Shown here: piece by piece, positions 1-10,890 of the stretch
Layout of the letters: every line of letters starts with the position of its first letter
Numbering within the stretch: the first letter of the stretch is position 1
Source: Zonotrichia leucophrys gambelii
Lineage: Eukaryota; Chordata; Aves; Passeriformes; Passerellidae
DNA: 64,000 nt
Direction of reading: 5' to 3'
Assembly (NCBI RefSeq): GCF_028769735.1
Contig: NC_088171.1
Coordinates: 145,845,917 to 145,909,916, forward strand
Notes under the pieces: model-generated
Databases searched by the model: none
What the model was told of the DNA's origin: nothing
Seen by the model: the letters and a program-made list of their open reading frames with translations, nothing else
Position numbers and translations under genes: made by a program

Positions 1-1750
1 GTATGCTGACAGAATTGGACAGCAGTGGTGCTGTGCCCCCTGAAAGGCAGAGGAGAGAAGCTGCGCCTGTGCTCTTGGCAGCTGATGAAGCAATGAGTTC
101 CTCATCTGGGGAAGAAGACCCCATCACTAAGAAGGGATGGAGGAAAAAGGCTGTGCCTTTATTTGGGTGTGAGGGAGATGGACTGAGCCTGGCTCCAAAT
201 TCTGCATGTCAAACTGACTCTTTACAGGGTATCCTAAGACTCATCTGTCTCTGAAATCTCTTTAAAGGAGATGTTTTCATCTATAACTTTGCCTTCTCCT
301 GGCTATATTTGTACACACATTTGGGCTGGAGAAAGCTGCACTACTGGTGAGCTTGTTTGCTGTGGTGCTTTGTGTTTTTTCATTTAGGATATTGTAAAGT
401 CTGGCTCTCAGTGGAGCTCTCAGATGAGCTGCCCTCATATTGTTGTTGTTATTCTTTTGTCTGTGGATCCCTATTGTGTATTGCAGCTGATGTGAACATT
501 TCAATGAAATTTCAGCTCAGACAGGCAAAAGCACTGAGCTAACAATTTTGTCATGAGCTGGATGCACTCACTGTGGTTAAGCAATCACTCCTCAGAGGCA
601 ATAAACCACAGCCAGAGGAGGTGGCAGGAAGTGTTCAAACATCTGAATGCACATAGGGAAGAGCCCTGGCTTAGAGGGTCCTGCCACCAGAAACTACCTG
701 AAAGACCATAGTGACAGAAATTCCATAGTCTTTGGTTACATTTGCAAAATCAATGGATGGCAAAAGTATAAAAACAGAGAGTCAAACAGCCCTGTGGACT
801 TCCTGCCTTTCACTCAGCTCTGAAGAAAATGTAGGCAGCAGATGAACCCAGTTCAGAGGATATCTGGACTGCCAGAGCACTGATACCTGCCCAAACATTA
901 TTTCCTTTTAGTGCTGCAAATCAGAAATATTTCTGTCAGAAGCAGCAAATCAAGCTGATAATTAAAAAAAGGGGTTAGCCAAACTTCATGGCTGAATTTG
1001 TTGCAAGTGGTAGATGGACACAGAAGGTGAAGAATAAATAACTGAAGCACTGTTAGCAAGAGCTCAGACTGGAATGAGGACATGTCTACATGTTCTCAGT
1101 GTCTCTTTCTTACCATGGTACAACAGCAGTGGGTGACATTTTGCATCTTGTGTTAAAGGTTTTCTTACAAACCCCATCTAGTGATGTGTCCAGGGCAGCC
1201 AGCTCCCCTTCAATTCAGCCTGAAGCTTTACATCCCTAAAAACAAGCACAGACATTTGAGACTTTTCCTTGTACTTTCCCGGTTCAGTCCTTGCAGTGTT
1301 CTACTTTTTAGTGTTCTTATTGTTCACAGAAGATTCATCTCTAAAAAAAAGTAAATATTTAGGCTGTTTCAAAAAGCTGCTGGGTGACAGGATTTTTATT
1401 TAGCTTTTTTTACTTTTTTTGTGGCTGCCATGCCATGTGCAGTAAAAAGTACCACACAGCCACTGCAGAGAGGCTCTGTCCCTGTCTCTCCACAGCAAAT
1501 ACGTCTCTACCCATTCTGGGAGCAGTCCAAGAATTATTTGCAGGCAACAAAGCCACAAACACTGCCAAGTAGTCTCTAACTCAAATTCAGACTACAAGGA
1601 TCACCCTCTAGCCCCTGTAGGAGAAGGGTGTTCAGACCCCAGGGAAAGTGGAAGCAGCTTCACAAAGAAGTTAAATTTCTCTTCCTTGGGCTTTCAGATC
1701 CCTCAGCTCAGGTCTTGAATTGCAGCTTTTGCCTGAAGCCAGGTACCCAA
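1..1750. other. Single-copy sequence, no gene recognised
   Basis: No repeat family or known protein is recognisable. An open frame at 3-254 (+, 83 codons) starts near the window edge. It is acidic then basic in composition, has no motif I know, and is short enough to be chance. An A-rich patch lies at 1342-1358. I see no CR1 tail, LTR end or RNA gene in this stretch. Confidence 0.6.
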
Positions 1751-1797
1751 AAAAATGTGCTTTCTGTCCTTACTTGGAGGACAGAAAGCACATTTTT
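1751..1797. repeat. Perfect 20-bp hairpin, 7-nt loop
   Basis: Positions 1751-1770 are the exact reverse complement of 1778-1797, with a 7-base loop (TACTTGG). The inner arm contains GTGCTTTCTGTCC and its complement GGACAGAAAGCAC. There is no mismatch in the arm. It is too short for a typical pre-miRNA stem and no terminal repeats flank it. A templated (hairpin-forming) mutation or a very recent inverted duplication would explain perfect arms in non-coding DNA. Confidence 0.9.
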
Positions 1798-2626
1798 GAG
1801 TGCATGCTGGCTTAGGGATGATTCTGGATTAAAATGAATCCTCAGCTAAAGATTAATAAAATACTTGATTACAGATGTCATTGGACTTCTTGGCTGCTGG
1901 GGTGGGAATTCGAATAGGTATTTGGGAGAAGGGAATTGAGCCTCAGCACTCTTTCTGAGAAGTGATACACTGCAAAGTCAGTTGAGAGTGTGAGCAGCTT
2001 AGGATCTTCACCTTAGAAAAAGGGCACAGCCCACCCCAGAGTAAATCTGACTGAAAAAGGAAGGACAGAATCAATATTTGTGATCAAAAAGTGAGAAGTT
2101 GTCTATACTTCAGTAACAGGAGAATGAATCTCTCAAACCTTCACATGGGATACAAGCCTGAAGGAGGTTTAAAGGATTTCACATTCACAAGCCCACAAAA
2201 AAGCTTTGAAAAATGTTAAATATACTTCCACAGAAATCTTACAACTTTTGCAGGTGAGGCCATATTCAGGTTTTTGGTGCTCATTTTGAACTTCCAAAGT
2301 TTACAAAAAATGGTGAGGAGGCTCTCTGCCTTTACAGGCATAAATGTTAACCCACAGGTACATCCTGTGCCCTGAGTAAAAATGCTGTCCTGTTTTTTAA
2401 GTGCTTAAGATTTTAAATGTTTAAGTGTTTAAGATTTTACCTACAATGTAGGTATTTTAATATATATGGGGAAATTCAAATGAAGAAAGATATGAAAGAT
2501 ATGAAAGCTCTTCTGCCAGTTCCTGTAACAAAGAACCAGAGAATGACTTTCCCTCCAGTTCAGTTATTTTTGTATTTAGAGCACTTCAGCTCAAAGAAAA
2601 ATTGGGCTGAAATTAGCTCTTTTTGA

Positions 2627-2670
2627 CATGGTAAAGTGTCCTGGATCCATTTTCCCAAAACTTTACCATG
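2627..2670. repeat. Inverted repeat, 11-bp perfect arms
   Basis: CATGGTAAAGT at 2627-2637 is matched by ACTTTACCATG at 2660-2670, separated by 22 bases. The arms are perfect but short. No target duplication or transposon terminal motif flanks them. Confidence 0.8.
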
Positions 2671-3491
2671 TGAGAGCACTTCTGATCTTTTATACCAAGC
2701 CTTACATGATCATGGCTTTGATTTCAGTGCAGACACTTCTGACTTTGAAGAAAATGACAGCAGGATTATATCCATGATGTTCCCCAGGAGAGGAACAGCC
2801 CATGTGGCAGGAATGGGGCATTCTTTGCTTCACAAAGACTCATCCCTCCTCCAGCCTGTGCTTTGACATTGCTTTGCTTGATCACTTCTCTGGTTAACAT
2901 TACTTTGCTTTCTTCCTTAAAACTGCCTGCATTTCCACAGTGGATCCCTGAGCTTGGATGTCATGAAAAGACATTTCCTAGAGGAAAGCTGCAGCTGGAG
3001 TCCCACAAGTGACAGCTGCAGCATTTGTTCCTTAGTCACTGTGTGACATTTTAAAACAAATTTTAAAAAAACCCAAACCAAAGCAAAAGATTTTGCCTTG
3101 AAGGGAAAAATTTCTCAAGTGCACAGTGGGTAAATTATTTTATTCATCAAGGGACACTGTCCTGCTTCCAGGGGTTTAACTCAGGTGCTGCACTGGATTT
3201 TTGATGGTCCCTGATCAAGGCTCCTCCTCATAAAGGGCACCATTATTAAAGTGTTCATGGCTCTGCACAACATCAGAGTGAAGCAAAAATCCTTCTTGAT
3301 GATCCAAGGGCCTAAGCGTTCTTTCCTTGCATACTCAGAAATGCTTTGGACTGATGCAAATTTCCCAGAGTATTTAGAGTTTGACTGATTTTTCCCTGAT
3401 GATTGCTGGGGGTCACATTCCCAGCTGCCAGTCCAATCTGAAATCTGCCCTTTCCTCAGCTGCAAGAGCCTTCCCACTGCATGGCCAAAAG

Positions 3492-3526
3492 CTTTTCAAC
3501 AAAAAAAAAGTTATTTTGTTGAAAAG
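3492..3526. repeat. Inverted repeat, 13-bp perfect arms
   Basis: CTTTTCAACAAAA at 3492-3504 pairs with TTTTGTTGAAAAG at 3514-3526 across a 9-base loop. The neighbourhood is rich in A and T runs, so part of the pairing is compositional, but the central TCAAC/GTTGA pairs are not. Confidence 0.8.
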
Positions 3527-4714
3527 GTTTTTTTTCAAAATTTGTTGCAAATGCTGTAGCCATTTGAAACCCACTGTCTATAATGTGTGACATCCTTTTG
3601 TTCAAGATAGAGAAGGAGAAACATGAAATCCATGGCAAAATTGAGAGCGTGAAAGATAAATCATATACTGTTTGCTTGAGTTTAAAAACCCAAGAAAGAG
3701 AGGGGAAAATTATATTCAGCATCACTTAGAATGCATCAAAATTATATTGGAGGCATATTTTTCACTTTAATACAGATTTAAAATAAAATCAATCTTCTTC
3801 AAATTGAAAAAGCTATTTCTTTTCAGCAAGCTTATTTATTAATTATTTTTGTGTGCTTTCTGCTGTACTGTACTTGTGAAATTGCTTTGTGAAACTGGTA
3901 TTTTACTTTGCAGAAACATCCCTCAGGAAATGAGATAGATCAGTGAACTTCTAACATTTCACTAACCAAAGCAATTAAGTAAAAATAAAATGCAGATAAA
4001 ACAAAACATAGTTTATACAGAATGATCAGCGTCATATGGTCTCAAAACTCTACTAAATGAAGATTAAAGCTTTATAAACAACTGATTAAATGCTACAACA
4101 TCAGTTAATGTGGTTCTTTCCTAAAGCCATAATGGTATTTATCATATTACAGCAATATTGCACCCCTTCTTTCTAGTAGAACTGAGACAAACATGTCAGA
4201 ATAGATGTTCACTGGCACAAAGAGCAGGACAGGGAAAGAACTGGAGAGCAAAAGAGGTTTGTCCAGCAGATAAGTGGAAAATCCAGCCTTCTGGAAACTG
4301 CTGTAGGTGATGGTAACAGAGTCCTAAGAAGTTTGGTACTCTGGTGAGAAAAATAGCAATATCACAGTTTTATAGCTGGTAGTTCTGAGGCAGAAATATC
4401 AATGTCAATTTATATATGCTTGGAAAGAGAAATATAATGTATAATGTAAGTTACAGGAGGTTTTCAGCTCTACTGATGTTTGCTGAAAACTTTTGAGAGG
4501 AATCTGATAGACTTTGGGGATTAGAGAGAAAATAAATTAGATATTTATTTAAAGCTTTGCTTTAGAGTTGCTATGAGGCTGGCATATTTTTCATGCAATA
4601 TATGGAAAATGTTTTAAATATTGTTTTAATAGTCAAGAAACACCATCTCTTAGAAATCTGTTAAGCTTTGAAAGGAAAGGATTATTAAATTTGGTTTGAG
4701 ATTGAAGTAGAGGT

Positions 4715-4756
4715 GTGTATATATATAGAGGTGTATATATATATATATATATATAG
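4715..4756. repeat. (TA)n microsatellite
   Basis: Interrupted alternating TA: a first run, then GAGGTG, then a longer run ending near 4756. It is low-complexity sequence in AT-rich surroundings, with no link to a transposon tail visible. Confidence 0.85.
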
Positions 4757-6603
4757 TTATAAAAGCTCTATAATGATAATTTCTGGAGAGGAAGGAATGG
4801 TTTCCCATGGTCACCTTGCCCAAATTTCTCAAGTCTAGAAAAAAAATCTGATTTTTTTTACCCATCAGCCCTTGAGTTTATAATGAGGCATCCAGAGATG
4901 GAAATTTTCCCACCTAAATATCCTCCCAATTCCTATGTCTTACTCCAAAGGATATGCTTCTGGCTTGTGTCATTAACAAGTAACCAGGGTAAATGGCCAG
5001 GGCCCAGGGCCAGGATTGCAGTTTCCTTGTCCCACACCAGAAACAGGGAAAATGAATGAAATGTCTCTGAGGGGAGCCAGCTAAGCAAGAAATGGCTCAG
5101 CTGACATGGAGTGAAGCCAAAGAAAGCCTTCCTATGACATTGCTGAAGTGCTTGCCAGCCTCAAATTGCTGTGAAATATACTTGGGACATTATTCCAGAG
5201 GTTTCCCTTGTAAATTGTCTACTGACTGCCCCTTCAGAATGAAGTAGCTAGGATTAATTCCTGCCAATAGGCAATAGAACTTTGTGGTTTCACTTGCTGT
5301 TGTAAATTGAACAGGACCAGGACAGTTCTGCAGAGCTGAGGCAGTTTTGTGAGGAAAGGTGAACACCTTACACTCTCATGTTCCACAGGAACAGACTGGC
5401 TCATTGGAAACACATGCAGAATTCCTCCTGGGAATGGTACCTGGCTTGTGCCTGGTCAGGAATTTTCTGGGAGAGTGAGTGCACTGGAAGGGTGATCCAC
5501 CTTTAAAAGCTGGGGGAGATCAGATGCTTCTCCATCCTGGAATGCGTCTGAGGCAAATATTGGCAGGAAAGGTCTCAGCATGAGCTCTCTGTGCTCCACA
5601 GAGGTCAGGAAAACATCTCTGCTGCCCAGCACTGATCTGTCAAGGGCAGGAGGAACATTTATAGCAGAGATCATTCACTGCCTCATGCCTCCAATGCACT
5701 GTGGCATCTCGTGACTCCCACTTTGTGAAGAAATGGGATCCTCTGAGACAGGTTCATTCCATTTTGACAAGGAAAACACATTGAACAATCAGTATCACAG
5801 TCCCTCTGCTTGTCATGCTGACTTTTCACACTCTCCAGTTCCTGTCTGCCCTGAAAAGTGCTGCAGGTGGCTCCTCACAGATGCCTGTGACAGTGACAGA
5901 TGAGAAGATTCTTCCCTGTTTTGATATGAAATGAGCCTTGCATATGCCTCCTGTTAAACATGAACCTAAACAGCAGGATTAATAACAGTAGCAATGGAAA
6001 CACTCATCTGTGTATGATTTTATTTCAGTCATGATCCTGTTAGTGTTGAAATAAATCAGATGTGTCTACTGAGTCCAGATGAAATTCAGGAAACTTGTTT
6101 AGTAGAATAAGTAATGATATTTGGAACCTATTTTTGAGGCTGTCTCTGAGGAAACTCTAAGCACAGACAATGGGGAGCAGGGAAAACTTAGGTGCATAAA
6201 TCTGCACATCTTCCTCTCAGGACTACTTTACTCTTTGTTTTTCCTGTTCAGATACCTCTGTTGTATTTCTGTATTTCCTTCTGTGCAGGACTGACCAGAT
6301 CCACAGACTACACAGGATCCTGCCTACCTGCCCTGAGGCATCTGACAAGACACTTCCCCTGAAAGTCCAACTTACAATTTCATATGGAAATGTAAGCTTT
6401 AGCATCCTGTTTCTAAGTAGGTATATGGATCTGCCTAGCAATTAGTAAAAGGAAAAGAGGTAATTCCATAAGTTAGGGACATGAGAGAAAATATACAAAC
6501 AGTTTTAGGTGACAGGAAAGTCCTTCACAGTGAGGGTCCTAGATTTTAGGATGCAAGGAAACTCTCACACATTCCTTTCTCTAAATTATTTTCCATGTAA
6601 TTC

Positions 6604-6745
6604 TAGAATCATAGACTTACACAAGTCTGGCAGGGACATTGGTATGTTATCTAGTTCATTCTTTGCTCAAAGCAGTGTCAACTTCAGGGTTAGTTCAGGG
6701 CATTGTCCAGCTGAGTTTGCATTATTTCCAAATACAATGATATCA
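6604..6745 (-). mobile_element. CR1 LINE 3' end, minus strand
   Basis: Reading plus, the segment opens with AGAATCATAGAC and continues with CAAAGCAGTGTCAACTTCAG and GGCATTGTCCAGCTGAGTTT. This is the reverse complement of the CR1 3' untranslated end as found in birds (tail at the left, body at the right). Only about 140 bp survive, so this is a typical 5'-truncated dead copy with no coding capacity. Confidence 0.85.
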
Positions 6746-6754
6746 TGACTTCTT

Positions 6755-6838
6755 GGGGGTTTTTTGGGTTTTTTGTTTGTTTGTTTGTTTGTTTGTTTGT
6801 TTTGTTTTTGGTTTTGGTTTTGGTTTTGGTTTTTTTCC
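6755..6838. repeat. T-rich compound microsatellite (TTTG)n / (TTTTGG)n
   Basis: A T/G-only tract abuts the CR1 remnant: roughly eight TTTG units (about 6772-6803) followed by four TTTTGG units (about 6806-6837). No cytosine or adenine interrupts the core. On the minus strand this is an A-rich tract upstream of the CR1 piece. Open frames across it encode only low-complexity Phe/Leu/Val or Lys/Thr/Asn runs. Confidence 0.9.
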
Positions 6839-8026
6839 TGCAAAAGAGAACAGCTTCAACAGGAGGAATGGAAACCTCTCTTCTCCCCACACCCAAACAG
6901 GTAGATTATATTCTTGGAGGTATCTTTGAATCCTTCTAAGCAGCTGTGAAAGTGGGACCAGCTCTCCCACATGTTGTGCTCAGGGATGTCACCAAAATTG
7001 CATTAGAGACTTTCTATTAGGAAATCATAACCTTTAAAGGTATTGATTTGGTGAAGAAAGACTGCAGCCATTTAGCAGAGAGTGAGTATAGCTTGGATAA
7101 GCATTCACATCTGGAAGAGAGAGAAGAGTTAATTACTGTGTGTCCTTTTCCCCAGCATTTTGCTCTCCATGGAGATGTCCTGGGTTGATACCACAATTTC
7201 TTCCCACAGGGTGCTGTGTGGAGGGACCAAGCGCCTGTCCCCAGATTCTGGATTGCAATCTAGTAGGCAAATTCTGGAGGGAGGAATGTCTCTGACTTAG
7301 TTTTATAGTCTTCATCCCTTTGGACCTAATCCTAAGAGATTAACTCACCCTGCTGTGAATTGATTGCAGAGCTAGGGATAAAATGCAGAGGCTCTGTCTT
7401 TTCAGTGCTGAACACTGAACCATTACTCCTCTGAGTCAGGCAATGAACTAGCTGGAAAAGCTTTCAAATATATGAGCAATATGATTAATAGACCTAAAGC
7501 TCCACACTGGAGCCAGATGGAGAACATACACACTTCAGCTTTTTCTGATTGCATATGTACAGGTGCTGCTCTCAAGGCAATTGTCAGCTGCCTGTGCTCA
7601 GGGAGCTGACAAATCCACTGCAGCACTGCTCTGCTAAGTGTGCAAACATGAAGGGGAGATTAACCAAAATAATCCTTTAAACCATTAGTGGAGTGATCAC
7701 ACTCACTGACATCAGGGACTGGGCAGGGTTAAATATGTATGCAAAGAGAATTTTTATTGCATCCTTTGCCGGTACTTCCATTCACAAAAATAAACTCGAG
7801 TGCATCCTGTGCTGCCCAATCACACATTTCTGTCACTGATCTGACTCCCTATCAGACACCACACATGAATTCCTGACAGCTGACTAACTGCAGTGCCAAC
7901 CTCCTCACAATTTACTGGATAATGGTTTGATTTACCATGTTTCTAAACCTGTATCTCCTCTGCTTTGTCAAGCCTGTCCTGACAAATCCTGTACCAGACT
8001 GAGTAGTACTGGGATATTGTAACATC
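6839..8026. other. Single-copy sequence, nothing recognised
   Basis: Short incidental open frames only. No repeat tails, LTR ends or RNA genes were recognised between the microsatellite and the LTR that begins at 8027. Confidence 0.55.
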
Positions 8027-8962
8027 TGTGGTGAGTTGTCCTTGGCTGGATACCAGGTACCCACCAAAAACACTCTGTCACACCCCTCCTCAGGTGGACA
8101 GGGGAGAGAAAACACAGTGAGAAAGCTCATGAGCCAAGGTAGGGGTAGGGAGAGATCACTCCCCAGTTACCATAAGGAACAAAACAGACTTGGCTCAGGA
8201 AATTAGTTTAATTTATTACCAATCAAATCAGAGCAGGGCAGTGAGAAATAAAACCAAATCTTACAACATCTTTCCCCCTCACCACCACTTCTTGCTGGGT
8301 TTTCTGCCATCTCCCCTCAGCAATGCAGTAGGATGGGGAGCTATGGTCTGTTCATCATACATTGCCTCTGACACTCCTTCCTCCTCATGGGAAGGGCTCC
8401 TCACACTCTTCCCCTGATCCAGCATGGATCCCTCTCATGGCAGACAATCCTCCAGGGACAGGCTGACCCAGTGTGGGTCCCCCTTGGGGTCACAAGTGCT
8501 GGCAGTAAACTTGCTCCAGTGTGGGATCCTCTCTCCATGGGTCCGCAGGTTCTGCCAGGAGACTGCCAGTCAGAGGCTTCCCATGGAATCACTGCCTTCT
8601 TTGGGCATTCCCCATCTCCAGAGTGGATCTCTGTGTCCCCATGGACCCCCATGGGCTGCAGGAACACAGCTGCCTCACCATGGGCTGCAAGAGAATCTCA
8701 GCTCTGGCACCTGGAGCCCCTCCTGCCTCTCCTTCTGCACTGACTCTGGTGTCTGCAGAGAGGTTTCTTTCACATATTCTCCTCTCTCCAGATGCACTTC
8801 TGCAGGTGTTTTCCCCCTTTTTTTAAATGCATTATCCCAGGAGTGCTGATGGGCTCAGCTTTGGCCAGCAGCCAGTCCATGAGGAAAGCTTCAGGCAGCT
8901 TCTCACAGAAGCCACCCTTGTAGCCTCTTGCTACCAAAACATGAACCTGTGAACTCAATCCA
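8027..8962 (-). mobile_element. Endogenous retrovirus LTR (solo or isolated), minus strand
   Basis: From memory this matches an LTR that is abundant in passerine genomes. Recognisable parts are TGTGGTGAGTTGTCCTTGGC at the left end, GGTGGACAGGGGAGAG, a central series of degenerate CCAGTGTGGGTCC-like units with CATGGGCTGCAG motifs (8430-8690), and TGATGGGCTCAGCTTTGGCC near the right end. It is bounded by TG and CA. ACATC (8022-8026) and ACATA (8963-8967) may be a decayed 5-bp target duplication. On the minus strand an AATAAA signal lies at 8212-8217, which sets the orientation. No internal retroviral genes adjoin it. The 118-141-codon open frames inside it are a by-product of its GC-rich repeats. 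Confidence 0.75.
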
Positions 8963-9410
8963 ACATATTCTCTAATGGGCAGAAACTCTTCAGTGCTCTC
9001 CATTAAGTCACCAGGCTGTTCATTTTAACTCTCCATAGCTCTGACAGCTCTTACTGGATGCATTTGGAAAAATACAAGGCAGCCTGTTAGATTAATAAAG
9101 CCCTGGCAAGTTTTAATATAAACCCTTTATGAAAGCCAGAGAGAAAGAGCTGACAGAAGGGACATTTGCCTTCTAATGGCAGATGTTTGAGACAAATTAG
9201 CAAATATCAGGAAGCTGCTTTGATGAAAGGAAACAATGAGGTAAAATGTTCCCTAGTTTCTAAATTAAATTGAAATACAAAATCTTAAGCATTGCAGAAA
9301 TGGGGGAAAATGTTTGAATCAATGTTGCTGCATGTGATATTCCTCTGTCTTTCAGAAATATTGGCTTTTCTGCACTTAATGGCAGCATAACTATTAAGTT
9401 TGTTCAAGAA
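8963..9410. other. Single-copy sequence, nothing recognised
   Basis: AT-rich spacer between the LTR and the GGATA array. No gene or repeat was recognised. Confidence 0.55.
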
Positions 9411-9573
9411 TAGGATAGGATAGGATAGGATAGGATAGGATAGGATAGGATAGGATAGGATAGGATAGGATAGGATAGGATAGGATAGGATAGGATAGAA
9501 TAGAATAGAATAGAATAGAATAGAATAGAATAGAATAGAATAGAATAGAATAGAATAGAATAGAATAGAATAG
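9411..9573. repeat. (TAGGA)17-(TAGAA)15 compound pentamer array
   Basis: Seventeen TAGGA units (9411-9495) switch cleanly to fifteen TAGAA units (9496-9570), followed by TAG. The switch is a single G-to-A change per unit and each half is perfect, so the array is young. It sits exactly where the 3' tail of the adjoining minus-strand CR1 should be, which suggests it expanded from the CR1 tail repeat. Confidence 0.95.
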
Positions 9574-9650
9574 TTTTCAGTAGGAGGAGACCTCCAATGA
9601 CCATTTAGTCCAACAGCCTGGCCAGTTCAGGGCTGACCAAAAACTAAAGC
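9574..9650 (-). mobile_element. CR1 LINE 3' fragment, minus strand
   Basis: AGGAGGAGACCTCCAATGAC, CCATTTAGTCCAACAGCCTG and TTCAGGGCTGACCAAAAACT follow the usual minus-strand CR1 3' end (GGAAGGGACCTNNAATGATCATCTAGTCCAAC-like). Only about 75 bp remain, and its tail side is replaced by the pentamer array. Confidence 0.7.
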
Positions 9651-10332
9651 AGAGAAATTATTTCTCTGTTCTATTAAATAAGTGACTCTTTGCAATCTCA
9701 AGGGAAAGAAGGAGGTGTAGATAGGTCTGTCTGAAAGGATGATCCAGTGGCCAAAATTGTGCACCCCTCTCCTAGGGGTAGGAGATTTTGTACCCCTCTC
9801 CTTTAGGCTGCCCTAGAGCCAGTCTCACCTCTGTCAATGACCTACTCCAGGACTTTAAAGAACCTCAAATTTCCTGCCTGTTTATTATTTCCTGCCTTTT
9901 CTATTCTGCTAAGAACTTAATGATGCAAAACCTTTCCCGTGTTTATGCAAGATTTCATGCTGTGTGCCTGTATCAGATCCAGCAGGGTTGTCATGCACTC
10001 AATTGCACCTCTAAGTGCTGCTGTGAAAAGAGCAAAGGTGGTAAGACATCCAGCAAAAAGTGCCAGAGTTCAGTGGCATCACTTAAAGAAAAAGATCTTT
10101 GTAAAAAAATCATTATTTCTAGCAGACTTTCTTTACTATTATATCTGCCAAATTAATTGCTCAGTCCACTTTCATATGTTACCTTTAGATGAGGTGAAAT
10201 ACTTTCAAAAGTAATGACATTTTTAATAATTAACAGTATCTTCTATTAAATTAACTTGCTGTCTTTTATTCTTCCCCTTCAAGGGTAAATCTTGATGTCT
10301 TTGCTCATGTGGAATCAATATGAATACATATG
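9651..10332. other. Single-copy sequence, nothing recognised
   Basis: A short imperfect direct repeat around CACCCCTCTCCTA and TACCCCTCTCCTT (9763-9803) is visible. An open frame at 9788-10156 (122 codons, +) has no recognisable domain and is probably chance. Confidence 0.5.
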
Positions 10333-10406
10333 CATAGATATATGTCTATGTGTGTGTATATATATATGTCTATATATATATATGTGGGGGGGTGTGGGTG
10401 TGTGTG
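10333..10406. repeat. TG/TA compound microsatellite
   Basis: Alternating purine-pyrimidine tract: TATG, TGTG and TATA runs interrupted by GTC, ending in G-rich TGTGGG units. It is the usual low-complexity type and shows no associated element. Confidence 0.85.
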
Positions 10407-10625
10407 ATGGGAATGAGACAAAAAGGAATAGAGAGCAAAATTATATGTCAAAGAATAAAATAAATAAAACCAGAGGGCAAAATATTTTAAGTATTATTTT
10501 TACTCTTTTATGCATTCACACTTTGCAGAAGAAGGAAACAGGTCTTCCAGAAGTATCATCACTTCAAGAAATTTCCAAAAGGAAAGCTCTGCATTTTATT
10601 TGTGGGATTTTCTCCTTCTTTCTAG

Positions 10626-10890
10626 ATACATCCTTTTGTCTGATCTGTGGTGGTGCTCTCCGTTTCCTGCCACTGGAGACCATGTCCCATCTCACACAGG
10701 AGAGAATTGTGACAGGAGGTTTGGTTCCTGCATGGGGCTGTGCTCAGAGCCTGCAGAGCTTTTGGGGAAGCTGAGATTTGGGCAGCTCTGGTGGCTCATC
10801 CCCAGCCATGGTGGCAGGTCCAGCCTGTCCCTCCAACCCCTGGCAGTGCTGGACCAGCTCAGCCCCTCTGAGCAAGCCCATTTGTGCCAG
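10626..10890 (+). other. Exon-like interval with acceptor and consensus donor
   Basis: A pyrimidine-rich run ending in TTCTTTCTAG (AG at 10624-10625) precedes the interval, and it ends in CCAG followed by GTGAGT (GT at 10891), a perfect donor consensus. One plus frame stays open throughout (within 10510-10965), but the encoded peptide has no domain I recognise. If real, it is more likely an exon of a non-coding or lineage-specific transcript than of a known protein. Splice-like motifs at this spacing also arise by chance in 64 kb. Confidence 0.2.

Larger units (their letters stand above)
1798..6603. other. Mostly single-copy AT-rich sequence
   Basis: No interspersed repeat or gene is recognised here. 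The notable items are the inverted repeats at 2627-2670 and 3492-3526 and the TA repeat at 4715-4756, listed separately. Short direct repeats also occur (ATGAAAGAT-like units near 2480-2508). Open frames are all under about 100 codons and look incidental. Confidence 0.55.

Noticed and set aside
3..254. 83-codon open frame at the left edge
   Set aside because: No recognisable domain, no splice evidence, and its length is within chance expectation.
6806..6837. TTTTGG repeats resembling a telomere unit
   Set aside because: Only four units next to TTTG repeats. Vertebrate telomeres use TTAGGG, so this is ordinary simple sequence.
8387..8849. 101-141-codon frames in three phases
   Set aside because: They lie in the GC-rich modular part of an LTR. 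Several frames are open at once, which indicates low stop density and not coding.
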